Source of the DNA: an uncultured Draconibacterium sp. | GTDB lineage: Bacteria; Bacteroidota; Bacteroidia; Bacteroidales; Prolixibacteraceae | Length of the DNA stretch: 64,000 bases | Direction of reading: 5' to 3' | Assembly (NCBI RefSeq): GCF_963677155.1 | Contig: NZ_OY781884.1 | Span: forward strand, 1,410,001 to 1,474,000 | Part shown: one piece after another, positions 32,490 to 43,912 of the stretch | Numbering within the stretch: the first letter of the stretch is position 1 | Layout of the letters: each line of letters begins with the position of its first letter | The notes under the pieces: generated by a model | The model's database searches: none | Seen by the model: the letters and a program-made list of their open reading frames with translations, nothing else | What the model was told of the DNA's origin: nothing | Translations under genes and position numbers: made by a program

Positions 32490-33485
32490 ATGAATTTAAA
32501 AACAGATAAAGTTGGCATAATCGGGAGTGGTAGCTGGGCAACAGCTTTGGCGAAAATTCTTTTAGAAAACGTAAACGAGATTAACTGGTATTTTCGTAAG
32601 CAATCAACCATCGACACGTTTAAAAGAAATAAACACAATCCGCGTTATTTGCACGAAGTTGAATTTGATACCTCAAAAATTAATTTCTGCGACGATATAA
32701 ATTGCATCATTGAGCATTCCGATATACTTATTTTAGCCGTTCCTTCGGCATTCCTTCCTGCCGTATTGACCGGGATTAAAGATCTTTCAGGTAAATACAT
32801 CTTATCGGGAGTTAAAGGAATTGTTACCGATGAAAATCTTTTGGTGGCCGAATATTTGCAAAAGTATTTTAATGTCGATCATGACAGGATTGGGGTATTG
32901 GCAGGTCCGTGCCATGCCGAAGAAGTTGCGCGCGAAAAGCTGTCGTACCTTACCGTGGCTTGCACCACCGAAGAAAAAGCGATGAAATTCACACAATTTA
33001 TTGAGTGTGATTACATTTATACTTCTGCATCGGATGATATATGGGGTACGGAATATGCCGCAGTGCTAAAGAATATTATTGCCATTGCCGCAGGTATTGC
33101 ACATGGACAACGTTTTGGCGACAATTTTCATGCTGTGCTTGTTTCGCGAGCTATCCAGGAAATAAAACGTTTTGTTGACCAGGTGCATCCTATTGACCGC
33201 GATATAAAAGCACCTGCTTATCTGGGCGACCTTATGGTTACTGCTTACTCGCAATTCAGCCGTAACCGCACTTTTGGCTCGATGATTGGCAAAGGCTACT
33301 CGGTAAAAGCTGCGCAACTTGAATTAAATATGGTTGCCGAAGGTTATTACGCATCAAAATCAATTCACCAGATTAACGAAAAACACCAGGTAGATATGCC
33401 TATTTGCGAGGCAGTTTACCAAATTCTTTACGATAAAGTTCCGCCACATAAAGTTTTCGCTGAGTTGACACCTAAATTGTGTTAG
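32490..33485 (+). CDS. gpsA: Glycerol-3-phosphate dehydrogenase [NAD(P)+]
   Basis: GpsA reduces dihydroxyacetone phosphate to sn-glycerol 3-phosphate for phospholipid synthesis. The 331-residue protein has the NAD(P) motif GIIGSGSWATALAKIL at residues 8-23, AVPSAFL, the substrate-site block GVLAGPCHAEEVAR, the catalytic Lys in AAVLKNIIAIAAGIAHG and GDLMVTAYSQFSRNRTFG. Length and order of motifs are normal. The gene is convergent with pgi; a hairpin terminator lies between them. Confidence 0.96.
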   Translation: MNLKTDKVGIIGSGSWATALAKILLENVNEINWYFRKQSTIDTFKRNKHNPRYLHEVEFDTSKINFCDDINCIIEHSDILILAVPSAFLPAVLTGIKDLSGKYILSGVKGIVTDENLLVAEYLQKYFNVDHDRIGVLAGPCHAEEVAREKLSYLTVACTTEEKAMKFTQFIECDYIYTSASDDIWGTEYAAVLKNIIAIAAGIAHGQRFGDNFHAVLVSRAIQEIKRFVDQVHPIDRDIKAPAYLGDLMVTAYSQFSRNRTFGSMIGKGYSVKAAQLELNMVAEGYYASKSIHQINEKHQVDMPICEAVYQILYDKVPPHKVFAELTPKLC

Positions 33486-33547
33486 AAACAAACCAGCCTT
33501 TCTGGCTGATTTGAAAAAGTCTTGGCACCGTTGGCATTTTGCATAAA

Positions 33548-33578
33548 AAAAATGCCATCCGTAAAACGAATGGCATTT
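33548..33578 (-). terminator. Terminator between gpsA and pgi
   Basis: AATGCCAT pairs with ATGGCATT (33550-33577) with an inner CG stem. One pair is G:U only in a leftward transcript, and the T run lies on the minus strand, so it mainly serves pgi but can stop both genes. Confidence 0.8.
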
Positions 33579-33602
33579 CTGAAAATTATGGTGAGAATCT
33601 TC

Positions 33603-35258
<1,656 letters not shown>

Positions 35259-35462
35259 TTAAGCAGGAAGACCGAAGCCTGAAGTTTTCTTCAAAACCAT
35301 TCTTTAGCCGTCCGTTAGTTAATATTCAAATTTAGCGATCACTTCACTCTATGTGAAAGCCTCACTATTATATCTTCACAAAGATAATTGATTCTGAAGA
35401 TTGCAACTGAAACTTGCAGGAAGGTTAATGTTGGGTTAAGAAAAAATATGAGTTCGCGTAAA

Positions 35463-35648
35463 TTATTCCATTTCAGGCCGCCACATGGCAGTAATAAGTA
35501 CAGCGATGGCCAAAATAAATTCTATAAAAACCAAAATACAGCAAACCATATTATTCCAATATGCAAATTTTGCATACGAACCGATACCTGCCAAAATAAA
35601 AGCAGCTGCTAAAAAGGAAATCAATAATGTTTTTTGGATCTTCAACAT
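35463..35648 (-). CDS. Small membrane protein (61 aa)
   Basis: The protein has two hydrophobic helices (about 8-25, LLISFLAAAFILAGIGSYA, and 33-54, MVCCILVFIEFILAIAVLITA) joined by KFAYWNN, with a short polar tail WRPEME. The positive N-terminus (MLKIQKT) suggests both ends in the cytoplasm. I do not recognise a family. Its ATG has no visible promoter. The hydrophobic pattern makes it more likely real than a chance frame. Confidence 0.5.
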   Translation of the reverse strand: MLKIQKTLLISFLAAAFILAGIGSYAKFAYWNNMVCCILVFIEFILAIAVLITAMWRPEME

Positions 35649-35886
35649 CTTCCTGGTTTTAAACTAAAACACCCAAAACTAAAAACACCAGATATTTATC
35701 CAAATTTTTCATTTTTAAGAATGCATAATACAATCATTCTGTAGTGTTCTTTACATTCTGATAATTTAGATTTTATGTTTTAAGATATTGAATTACACTT
35801 TGCATTGATTTTCTATCTTTACCTCGAATTTCGGGAACGGTGAGTTTTGAAACCCGAAAACCCGGAGACTTACGCAATTATACCAA

Positions 35887-36786
35887 ATGAAAACAGCCAT
35901 ATTTAAAGGATATCTGCTGGCCCTTGTTGCCACAATCGCTTTCTCAAACGTATATATATTTAGTAAGGCTGCGTTAAACGAAATTCATTTAACGCAATTT
36001 GGTATTTACTGGTGTGGTTTTGGCATGCTGTTCAGTTTCCTTTTTGCGCTAAAAAACAAAAAACTGGGTCAGCTTAAGGTTCTCGATAAAAAACAACGCC
36101 GCATACTTTTGCTATTGGGCATTCTGGAAATACTCACAACAACTACATTTTTTATATCTATAAATATTATCCCCGATCCTTCAGTAACATCATTTATCGG
36201 TAACCTTTTCCCGGTAATGGTTACTTTAGGTGGTATCGTTCTGCTAAAAGAAAAATTTGGATGGGTAGAAGTTATTGGTGCTTCGCTGGCACTTATCGGC
36301 ACTTTTGTTATCAGTTATACAGGCGGCACAAGTTTAAAAACGCTGTTTATTGCAGGTACCGGAGTGGTTGTAATTAACGCGCTTTTTGCCACCACTGCTA
36401 CACTTATCGTAAAAGTGCATGTAAAAAACATTAGCCCCGAGCTGTTTAATCTGAACCGTTACACCTGGTTGTTTGCATTTTCGCTTATTGCATTTTTCAT
36501 CTACAATCCCGAAGCCATAATACCATCAAAGGCTTTTGCCAATATTTCAATCGGGGCTTTTCTCGAGTTTATCGCCATTCTAACGGTGTATTACTCCTAC
36601 CAGTTTATCGATGCATCGCGCTCGGCAGTGGTGCAAACGCTAAAGGGTATTTTTGTTTTAATCGGAGCCTACCTTGTTTTTCATACTTTCCCGTTGATGC
36701 ACCAATTTATTGGAGGAATGGTAACAGTTGTTGGAGTGCTGATAATGACAATTGCACAAGCCGGTATTTTAAAGCCTAAACTCTAA
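35887..36786 (+). CDS. EamA/DMT-family transporter
   Basis: The 299-residue protein has ten predicted membrane helices in two EamA repeats (about 7-140 and 152-292). Each repeat shows the family pattern, for example SFIGNLFPVMVTLGGIVLLKEKFGWVEV (given in pieces of the first repeat) and SAVVQTLKGIFVLIGAYLVF in the second. DMT transporters export amino acids, nucleotides or other metabolites; the substrate here cannot be named. It is a single gene upstream of the efflux operon and separated from it by about 250 bases with no gene. Confidence 0.85.
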   Translation: MKTAIFKGYLLALVATIAFSNVYIFSKAALNEIHLTQFGIYWCGFGMLFSFLFALKNKKLGQLKVLDKKQRRILLLLGILEILTTTTFFISINIIPDPSVTSFIGNLFPVMVTLGGIVLLKEKFGWVEVIGASLALIGTFVISYTGGTSLKTLFIAGTGVVVINALFATTATLIVKVHVKNISPELFNLNRYTWLFAFSLIAFFIYNPEAIIPSKAFANISIGAFLEFIAILTVYYSYQFIDASRSAVVQTLKGIFVLIGAYLVFHTFPLMHQFIGGMVTVVGVLIMTIAQAGILKPKL

Positions 36787-37034
36787 AACTGATTTTTCAG
36801 TTAAAAAACTACACTTTTAGTTTATTTGAAGTTTATTTAACAAAATTTCATATTTATTTTTTGTTTCTTTCGTTGATTTTATGCGAAGGCATAATTTTTG
36901 TAAAAAAGAACAAACAATTTTCAATCAGAAACAAAAACTAATATCATGAAACAAAATCCTCAAAATCATACCTAAAACAACATACCCTCATGCATTATTC
37001 ACACATGACCATTGAAAACTAAAAGCATACCAAG

Positions 37035-38420
37035 ATGAAGAAAAAAAACTGGCTGTTTGCCGCCACGGCAGTAATTATACTGTTTGTGGTACTCCTAATT
37101 TTATCAGGTTCGAAAAACGAAACCACACAAATTACCACCACCGTAAAAAAAGGCCCATTTGAAGTGCTGGTGTATTCAAGCGGGCAACTCGAATCGGAAA
37201 ACTCCGATAATATTTATATTCCCGAGGAACTAAAAGATCGCCAAACCCGTATTTCCTCCTTAACAATTACCGATATTGTTGAAGAGGGAACTTATGTAGA
37301 TTCGGGCGATTATGTAGCCACTCTGGACCATCAGGCTGTTCAGGAGCAGTTAAAAGATGCCCAGGATGAGCTGGAAAAAATCTTGTCGGAATACAACGAC
37401 AGTAAAATCGACTCTAACCTCACGCTCAGTAACGAACGCGACCAAATTATTAATGCCACTCTGGATGTAGAAGAAAGAAAGATTGCGGTTGACGAATCGA
37501 TTTATGAATCGCCATCGGAGCAAAAAAAGGTAAAAATGGATTACGATAAAGCCTTGCGAAAACTGAAACAATCGAAACAAGCCTACGCCCTAAAAACCCA
37601 ACAGGAAATTAATAAGGTGAACCGCAAATTCATTACCTACAAACAAGTAAAACAACGTGTTGATGCCCTGGAAAAATTAATGGATAATTTGATTATTCAT
37701 TCGCCCAAAGCAGGTATTATTTCCTATTACCAATATGACTGGGGAGGTATCGTTGAAACCGGATCGAACGTTTCGCAGTATAGTCCGATTATTGCTTCCT
37801 TCCCGAATATGAATAACCTGGTTACCAAAACCTTTATTAACGAAATTGATATTGCACTTATAAAACCAGGCCAGAAAGTAAGAATTGGAATTGATGCTTT
37901 TCCCGATAAAACATTAACGGGCGAAGTTGCCACCGTGGCAAACATGGGGCAATTAATGCCCAAAAGCGATGCGAAGGTTTTTGAAGTAAAAATTAAGGTC
38001 GACGGCTCGGATCCAGAACTGAAACCGGCCATGACCACCAGCAACACCATTCAGACCAGTTTTATTGAAGATGCCACTTACATTCCTATCGAAGCCGTAT
38101 TCTCAAACGATAGTTTGTCGTACGTCTATCTTTCTGATTCAAAAACAAGACAAATTATTGAACCGGGCGAAGCCAACGAAAATTATGTGGTAGTAAACCA
38201 GGGGCTTGAAGAAGGACAGGATGTACAACTACTAAAACCCGAAGATGCCAACGATTACCAATTATCCGGGTTTGAAATTTATGCCGACATAAAACGTAAG
38301 GCAGTCGAAAAAGCAGCAGAAGAAGCTGCGAGGAGGAAGGAACGGAAAGAACAAAAAGCTCCCGAATTGCCTCAGAGAATGGCATTGCCTGCGGGTGTTA
38401 CAATTACCTCGGCCAATTAA
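37035..38420 (+). CDS. Membrane fusion protein (HlyD/MacA-type), first of the efflux operon
   Basis: The 461-residue protein has an N-terminal anchor helix (about 5-24), a barrel-sandwich half (about 35-100, ITTTVKKGPFEVLVYSSGQL), a long alpha-helical hairpin rich in Lys/Glu/Gln (about 100-215), the second half (HSPKAGIISYY) and beta-barrel and membrane-proximal domains. The C-terminus is a charged helix (KRKAVEKAAEEAARRKERKE). Such proteins bridge an inner-membrane transporter and TolC. It begins an operon with a MacB-like permease, TolC and a second membrane fusion protein. Confidence 0.88.
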   Translation: MKKKNWLFAATAVIILFVVLLILSGSKNETTQITTTVKKGPFEVLVYSSGQLESENSDNIYIPEELKDRQTRISSLTITDIVEEGTYVDSGDYVATLDHQAVQEQLKDAQDELEKILSEYNDSKIDSNLTLSNERDQIINATLDVEERKIAVDESIYESPSEQKKVKMDYDKALRKLKQSKQAYALKTQQEINKVNRKFITYKQVKQRVDALEKLMDNLIIHSPKAGIISYYQYDWGGIVETGSNVSQYSPIIASFPNMNNLVTKTFINEIDIALIKPGQKVRIGIDAFPDKTLTGEVATVANMGQLMPKSDAKVFEVKIKVDGSDPELKPAMTTSNTIQTSFIEDATYIPIEAVFSNDSLSYVYLSDSKTRQIIEPGEANENYVVVNQGLEEGQDVQLLKPEDANDYQLSGFEIYADIKRKAVEKAAEEAARRKERKEQKAPELPQRMALPAGVTITSAN

Positions 38421-38438
38421 CCTTTCAAGACAAACCAG

Positions 38439-39812
38439 ATGTTTATAAAAAGATATTTACACGATATTCTGATAGCGGTTGAAGCTATTATTGCCAACCG
38501 TCTGAAATCGATACTTACCGCACTTGGAATCATCTTCGGTGTAGCGGCGGTAATTAGCATGATGGCAATTGGAAATGGCGCCGAGCAGGAAATTCTGGAA
38601 CAGATAAAACTGGTTGGCGTAAACAACATTATTATTACGCCAAGTACATATTCCTTATCTGACGGAACCGGTGGCGATGGCAATGGGCAGCCCACCGCCA
38701 AGAAATTCTCAAAAGGACTGACACTCCACGATGTTGAGGCCATTAAAAAGATTGTTCCTACTGTTGAACGTATTTCACCAGTTATCTCTTTCAACTATTC
38801 AGCCCTGTTAAACGGAATAAGTAAACCTGTTGTTCTCGAAGGAATTGATAATCACTACTTCGATTTATTTAATATGCAACTGGCCGAAGGAAAACGATTT
38901 AATACTACACAAGCAGAAAAAGGACTACCCGTTTGTGTGGTTGGAAACAACATTAAAGAGCAATTTTTTCGCCAGCAGAATCCCATTGGAAAATATATAA
39001 AATGCGGACAGATATGGCTAAAAATTATAGGTGTTGTTGAACGACGCGATTTTACAGCATCGGCATCCGACGAACTGGGAATTAGTAGTTCCGACAATAA
39101 AATTTTTATACCTGTACAAACCATGCTGATGCGTTTTAAAAACCGAGCGCTCATTAGGGCCGACGAAGTGGTAAGTGCCAATAAAAACGCTAGTGGCAAT
39201 GGTGTGGTTGTTATTTATGGCGGCCCGGCACCAAAAGAAGACCCGATTGACACCGACCCTAATCTTAACCAACTTGATAAAATTGTTGTTCAGATAAAAG
39301 AAACGGAACAACTCAGTGGTTCGGCAACATTAATAAAACGGATGTTGCTCAGACGCCACTCCGATTTGTACGATTTTGAAGTTACAATTCCTGAGCTTTT
39401 GTTAAAACAGCAACAAAAAACAAAAAAAATATTCAACATCGTTTTAGGTGTTATTGCCGGCATTTCACTGGTTGTTGGCGGTATTGGGATTATGAACATT
39501 ATGCTGGCATCGGTACTGGAACGCATTCGCGAAATTGGTGTTCGCCAGGCATTGGGAGCCAAACAAAAAGACATAATCGCACAGTTTCTTTCCGAGTCGA
39601 CTTTAATCAGTTTAACCGGTGGAATTATCGGAATTATTCTGGGGATTGTGCTCTCGCAAATCATTACGGCCATGTTCGATATTAAAACAATTGTTTCTGT
39701 CTTTAGCATTTTTATTGCCTTTGGCGTATCGGTTGGCGTCGGAATTATTTTTGGTTATCTGCCTGCCAAACGAGCCGCAGCTAACGATCCGGTAGTAAGT
39801 CTTCGTTCATAA
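38439..39812 (+). CDS. MacB-like ABC transporter permease without ATPase domain
   Basis: The 457-residue protein has the MacB_PCD/FtsX architecture: one helix near the N-terminus (about 15-40, IIANRLKSILTALGIIFGVAAVISMMAIG, read in parts), a large periplasmic domain (about 50-320) and three C-terminal helices with the FtsX motif VVGGIGIMNIMLASVLERIREIGVRQALGAK (in parts). The MacB ATPase domain that would normally be fused at the N-terminus is missing and no ATPase gene is found in the operon. The partner ATPase must therefore come from elsewhere if the complex is active. Confidence 0.9.
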   Translation: MFIKRYLHDILIAVEAIIANRLKSILTALGIIFGVAAVISMMAIGNGAEQEILEQIKLVGVNNIIITPSTYSLSDGTGGDGNGQPTAKKFSKGLTLHDVEAIKKIVPTVERISPVISFNYSALLNGISKPVVLEGIDNHYFDLFNMQLAEGKRFNTTQAEKGLPVCVVGNNIKEQFFRQQNPIGKYIKCGQIWLKIIGVVERRDFTASASDELGISSSDNKIFIPVQTMLMRFKNRALIRADEVVSANKNASGNGVVVIYGGPAPKEDPIDTDPNLNQLDKIVVQIKETEQLSGSATLIKRMLLRRHSDLYDFEVTIPELLLKQQQKTKKIFNIVLGVIAGISLVVGGIGIMNIMLASVLERIREIGVRQALGAKQKDIIAQFLSESTLISLTGGIIGIILGIVLSQIITAMFDIKTIVSVFSIFIAFGVSVGVGIIFGYLPAKRAAANDPVVSLRS

Positions 39813-39835
39813 AAATAACCTGAAAAACAAAAAAA

Positions 39836-41317
39836 ATGAAAAATATATTTCTGTCATTAATATTTATTTTGGGCCTGACAGAACTTGTTACAGCCCAGGA
39901 AGAATTGGTGTTAACCCTGCCCGAAGTGATTGATATTGCTTCAAAGCAATCAATTGATGCTTTCCGAAATAAAAACATGTATTTGGCCAGCTACTGGGAA
40001 CACCGGTTTTATAAAGCCGAGCGCTTACCAAGTATTTCATTAAGTGCCAATCCTGCAGATTTTAACCGTTACAATAATAAGGAATACAACTTTGAAACCA
40101 ACGAGGACGAATTCCGTCTACGCGAATATTTTAACTCTGAAGTTTCAGTTTCAGCCGTTCAGAACGTTTCGCTAACCGGCGGACAGGTATTCTTACGCTC
40201 GGAGCTTGGAATGATTAAAAACCTTGGTGGCGACAAAAACACCTCGTTTAATGCAACGCCTATCAGTATAGGATTTTCGCAGGAATTGAACGGCTACAAC
40301 AGCCTGAAATGGCAAGCTAAAATTGAACCATTAAAATTTGAAAAAGCCAAAAAAGAATTCATACAGGATATGGAAGATCTGCGGGGAACATCCACCTCTC
40401 GCTTTTTTGGATTGATTAATGCCCAGATTCAGAAAAACATTGCGGAGATGAATTATGCCAATGCCGATACCCTTTACAAAATTGGCAAGGGGCGCTTCCA
40501 AGTGGGAACCGTAACACAAGATGAATTATTGGAACTGGAACTTAGTTTGCTGAACAGCGAGCAAGCACTTAGTGTTGCCCAGCTGGGTGAAAAACGCGCA
40601 CAAGCAAGATTGAACTCATTCCTCGGACTTCCGAAAGAAACTATCATAAAGTGTGTTGTTCCAAGCGAAATTCCCGAGCTAAAGATTAAGCCGGACGAAG
40701 CCATCGACGAGGCGATAAAAAACAACCCTGAGATTCTTAACCATCAACAACAACGACTTGAACAGGACGAAAATGTTGCAATGGCGAAATCAGAACGAGG
40801 GCTGAATACCACACTTTACGCCATGTATGGTTTAAATAAAAGTGCTGAAAACTTTGATGATGTATACACCGAACCCGACAAAAGTCAGGTTTTTAGTTTG
40901 GGATTAAACATCCCTATTGTTGACTGGGGACGCGGTAAAGGACGTTACTCAATGGCCAAGTCAAACCGCGAAGTAGCTCTGGCAACAATCAGACAGGAAC
41001 GTATTGATTTTGAGCAAGACATTTACCAAAGTGTACTGGAATTTAATCTTCAGGCCGGACAGGTAAACACTGCTGCAAAAGCCGATACCGTTGCACAAAT
41101 GGGATACAATGTTACCTTTCAGCGTTTCCTCATCGGAAAGATTGATGTAACACGACTAAATATTGCCAGCAAGGCTCAGGAAACAGCTCGTATGGCCTAC
41201 CTTTCGCGATTACGCGATTACTGGTCGGCTTATTACCGACTGCGCAGTTTAACGCTTTTTGATTTTGAAGAAAATAAACCGCTCGAAGCCGATTACGACA
41301 AACTTTTAGAAAACTAG
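39836..41317 (+). CDS. TolC-family outer membrane efflux protein
   Basis: The 493-residue protein has a signal peptide (KNIFLSLIFILGLTELVTAQ, cut near residue 20) and the repeated coiled-coil pattern of OEP/TolC proteins (about 150-300 and 365-480), with GRFQVGTVTQDELLELELSLL and LIGKIDVTRLNIASKAQETA as the two helical-hairpin repeats. It would form the outer-membrane channel for the membrane fusion proteins on either side of it. The gap to the next gene is three bases, so translation may be coupled. Confidence 0.9.
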   Translation: MKNIFLSLIFILGLTELVTAQEELVLTLPEVIDIASKQSIDAFRNKNMYLASYWEHRFYKAERLPSISLSANPADFNRYNNKEYNFETNEDEFRLREYFNSEVSVSAVQNVSLTGGQVFLRSELGMIKNLGGDKNTSFNATPISIGFSQELNGYNSLKWQAKIEPLKFEKAKKEFIQDMEDLRGTSTSRFFGLINAQIQKNIAEMNYANADTLYKIGKGRFQVGTVTQDELLELELSLLNSEQALSVAQLGEKRAQARLNSFLGLPKETIIKCVVPSEIPELKIKPDEAIDEAIKNNPEILNHQQQRLEQDENVAMAKSERGLNTTLYAMYGLNKSAENFDDVYTEPDKSQVFSLGLNIPIVDWGRGKGRYSMAKSNREVALATIRQERIDFEQDIYQSVLEFNLQAGQVNTAAKADTVAQMGYNVTFQRFLIGKIDVTRLNIASKAQETARMAYLSRLRDYWSAYYRLRSLTLFDFEENKPLEADYDKLLEN

Positions 41318-41320
41318 TTT

Positions 41321-42556
41321 ATGGCCGTAAAAAGAAAACATATTATAATAACTGCAGCTGCAATTTGCGTTATTGCTATCGCAGCGTTTGCCGGATCGCT
41401 TACTACAAGCAAGTCGGAGAAAATTTATGTGGTTGAAAAAGGCCCTTTTGAAGCAACATTAACCTGCAAAGGAGAAATTAACGGCTTAGTTTCTACGCCT
41501 ATTCCAGTGCCCGAAATACTTGGCGACAGAGAACTAAGGCTTTGGGAACTAAAAATTCTGGATTTAGCACAAGATGGCAAATACGTAAAAAAAGGCGATT
41601 TTATAATGCAACTCGATGCCAACCAGATAATGTCAGGAATGCGACAGGAACAGCAAACCCTTGAAACGGCGCAAGCTGACCTGAATAATGCTAAAATAGA
41701 TAGCACGGTACAATTAAACGGTCTTCGGGAGGATATAAAAAATGCCATGCTCGATTTGGAATACAATAAGATCGATCTGGAGCAATCGATTTACGAATCG
41801 GCAGCCTACCAGCGAAAGGCTCAAATGACATATAAAAAGGCAGAAAATACAATTGCCAAAAAGCAGCGCGATTACCAGCTGGAACAAAATAAGTTAAAAA
41901 TGAGGGTGTCTCGCTATGAAGAACGAGTAAAACGCAGTCAGGATAAAATAGCGAAATTCCAACAAGCTATGCAAGCGGCGCGCATTACGGCTCCGGAAGA
42001 CGGAATTGTGATTTTTGGCGAAAGCTGGGATGGCACAAAATATAGCAAAGACGGCGATATTTCAACCTGGTCGAACGGCCCCCCGATTGCGACTTTACCC
42101 GATATGTCGGAAGTGATATCAGAAATCTACGTAAAAGAGATCGATATTTCGAAGATAAAAGTGGACGATAAAGTTAGAGTTACATTCGATGCCCTTGAGG
42201 GAGTTGTAGTCAACGGCAAAATAACTTCGATTGCACGTGTTGGCGAGGATCATAAAGATTTCGACATGAAAGTGTTTAAGGTAATTATTCATCTTGATGA
42301 GTCGAACGACGGGTTAAAGCCGGCCATGTCGAGCAACAACGAAATAATTCTTGCACAAAAAGAGGAAGCATTGTTTGTTCCGCTAAAAGCTGTTATTAGC
42401 GCAAATGGCGAAGATTTTGTTTACCTGTTAAAACATAACGAAAAGGAAAAAACTCCGGTAATCACCAGTTTCGAGAATGACGAATTTGTACTGATAGAAA
42501 GCGGACTTCAGGAAGGCGACCAAGTAATTTTAAACCCTGTATTGGAAGAAATTTAG
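41321..42556 (+). CDS. Second membrane fusion protein of the operon
   Basis: The 411-residue protein has an N-terminal anchor (about 6-25), the start YVVEKGPFEATLTCKGEI and a long helical hairpin (about 95-215), then ITAPEDGIVIFGESW and the beta-barrel. It resembles the first membrane fusion protein at 37035 in layout and in short blocks (QLD/HQ, ILDLAQDGKYVKKGDF against IVEEGTYVDSGDY), so the two are paralogues. Two adaptors with one TolC and one permease suggest a mixed adaptor ring or two transporters that share TolC. A strong terminator follows. Confidence 0.88.
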   Translation: MAVKRKHIIITAAAICVIAIAAFAGSLTTSKSEKIYVVEKGPFEATLTCKGEINGLVSTPIPVPEILGDRELRLWELKILDLAQDGKYVKKGDFIMQLDANQIMSGMRQEQQTLETAQADLNNAKIDSTVQLNGLREDIKNAMLDLEYNKIDLEQSIYESAAYQRKAQMTYKKAENTIAKKQRDYQLEQNKLKMRVSRYEERVKRSQDKIAKFQQAMQAARITAPEDGIVIFGESWDGTKYSKDGDISTWSNGPPIATLPDMSEVISEIYVKEIDISKIKVDDKVRVTFDALEGVVVNGKITSIARVGEDHKDFDMKVFKVIIHLDESNDGLKPAMSSNNEIILAQKEEALFVPLKAVISANGEDFVYLLKHNEKEKTPVITSFENDEFVLIESGLQEGDQVILNPVLEEI

Positions 42557-42579
42557 AATACACCGAGTTATGAATAGTA

Positions 42580-42610
42580 AAACGGACTGAATTTTCAGTT
42601 CGTTTTTTTA
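42580..42610 (+). terminator. Terminator of the efflux operon
   Basis: AACGGACTGA and TCAGTTCGTT pair around ATTT, with one G:U pair in the rightward transcript, followed by seven T. Confidence 0.82.
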
Positions 42611-42624
42611 TTTAAATTCGCGCC

Positions 42625-43848
42625 ATGCAGAAATCGGTACATCCTAATATCTATTTGTTCAATCCCACTTGCGAATATGCGGTGGCGAATGGCAATACCT
42701 CGTGGCATCCGAATAAAATTCTGCAAAAAATGGAAGCCGACCTAGCCACGCTCCCCCTCTATTTTGCTACTGAAAACGATGTGGTAATTGTTCCCGAAAC
42801 TCCCACAATTGAATTTTATGAGCACCTGCAAGAAATTGGAGTTACACCTCCTGCTTTTATCACCGAAAAAGGGCTGCAAAATAACCCGCCGGAACAAATT
42901 GGCAAACTTCAGCCGTGGGGATGGAGCCCGGCCGTGCACAAACGTTTAGAAGGTTTAAAACCACGGTGTGCCGGTGAATTCAAAACATCTCCGGTATTTA
43001 TGTGGAAACCGGAGTACCGCGAGCTTTACTCAAAAAAGTTTGCATTGCAGATTCTAAAACAAATGACAAACAACCATCCATCGGCCAGTTTCATCGGGGA
43101 AAACGAAATTACCGAAGTTTGCGAAACGCAGGACCAGATAGAAACGCTTTTGGCAAAGTGGGATAAACTAATGATAAAAGCTCCGTGGAGCAGTTCGGGA
43201 CGGGGATTACAACCGATTACAAAGCGACCAATACACGAAAAAGTGTGGGAGAAATTGCTTGGTATTATAAAAGAACAGGGATACGCAATTGTTGAGGCTT
43301 TTCAGAACAAAGAGCTCGATCTGGCTTTTCAGTTCGAATTAAAATCCGGTGAAATACATTATTTGGGAACCAGCAATTTTTCGGCCGATAAAAAAGGACA
43401 GTACCTGGGAAACAGCCTAAATGGGTTACCTGATGAACTGCCTCAGGAGGTGAAAGACTTTGCTTTGGAAATGTCATCACTTATAATCCCTGCATTAAAG
43501 AAAGAGATAGGAAAAAGCAAGTTGGCAGAAAACTACGAAGGTTATTTTGGTGTCGACACCCTCATTTTCAGAAATAAAACCGGGGCACTTAAAATAAATC
43601 CTTGTTTAGAGATTAATGTACGCCACAACATGGGTTTGCTTTCGCTCTATCTCGAAAAGTTTGTTGCCCCAACAAAAAAAGGACGTTTCCGCATGTTTTT
43701 TAATCCAAAAATTCACTTTGCTGATTTCTGCCAACAAATGAGCCACGACCACCCACTTGTTCTGGACGATCAAAAAATTATTTCCGGCTTTTTTCCGTTA
43801 ACAGCCTATTCCGACACAACCGGATTTGGCGCCTACCTACTGGTTTAA
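42625..43848 (+). CDS. ATP-grasp-like protein of unknown function
   Basis: The 407-residue protein begins HPNIYLFNPTCEYAVANG and has KLMIKAPWSSSGRGLQPI at about 183-200, an ATP-grasp Lys and glycine-rich loop, then YAIVEAFQNKELDLAFQFEL and near the C-terminus INPCLEINVRHNMGLLSLYL, the position of the Glu/Asn metal ligands in ATP-grasp enzymes. It would join a carboxylate to an amine or thiol with ATP, but the substrate is not known. It lies 64 bases before ppk2 on the same strand. Proteins of this kind occur widely in Bacteroidota without a described role (impression). Confidence 0.7.
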   Translation: MQKSVHPNIYLFNPTCEYAVANGNTSWHPNKILQKMEADLATLPLYFATENDVVIVPETPTIEFYEHLQEIGVTPPAFITEKGLQNNPPEQIGKLQPWGWSPAVHKRLEGLKPRCAGEFKTSPVFMWKPEYRELYSKKFALQILKQMTNNHPSASFIGENEITEVCETQDQIETLLAKWDKLMIKAPWSSSGRGLQPITKRPIHEKVWEKLLGIIKEQGYAIVEAFQNKELDLAFQFELKSGEIHYLGTSNFSADKKGQYLGNSLNGLPDELPQEVKDFALEMSSLIIPALKKEIGKSKLAENYEGYFGVDTLIFRNKTGALKINPCLEINVRHNMGLLSLYLEKFVAPTKKGRFRMFFNPKIHFADFCQQMSHDHPLVLDDQKIISGFFPLTAYSDTTGFGAYLLV

Positions 43849-43912
43849 TTCTATCACCTTGATTTTTTCTTCATTTTGTTTACCTTTAAATGAACGAATC
43901 AACCTGGCTACT

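Noticed and set aside
43826-43912. A longer start for PPK2
   Set aside because: It overlaps the ATP-grasp gene and gives a hydrophobic extension not expected for this cytoplasmic enzyme.
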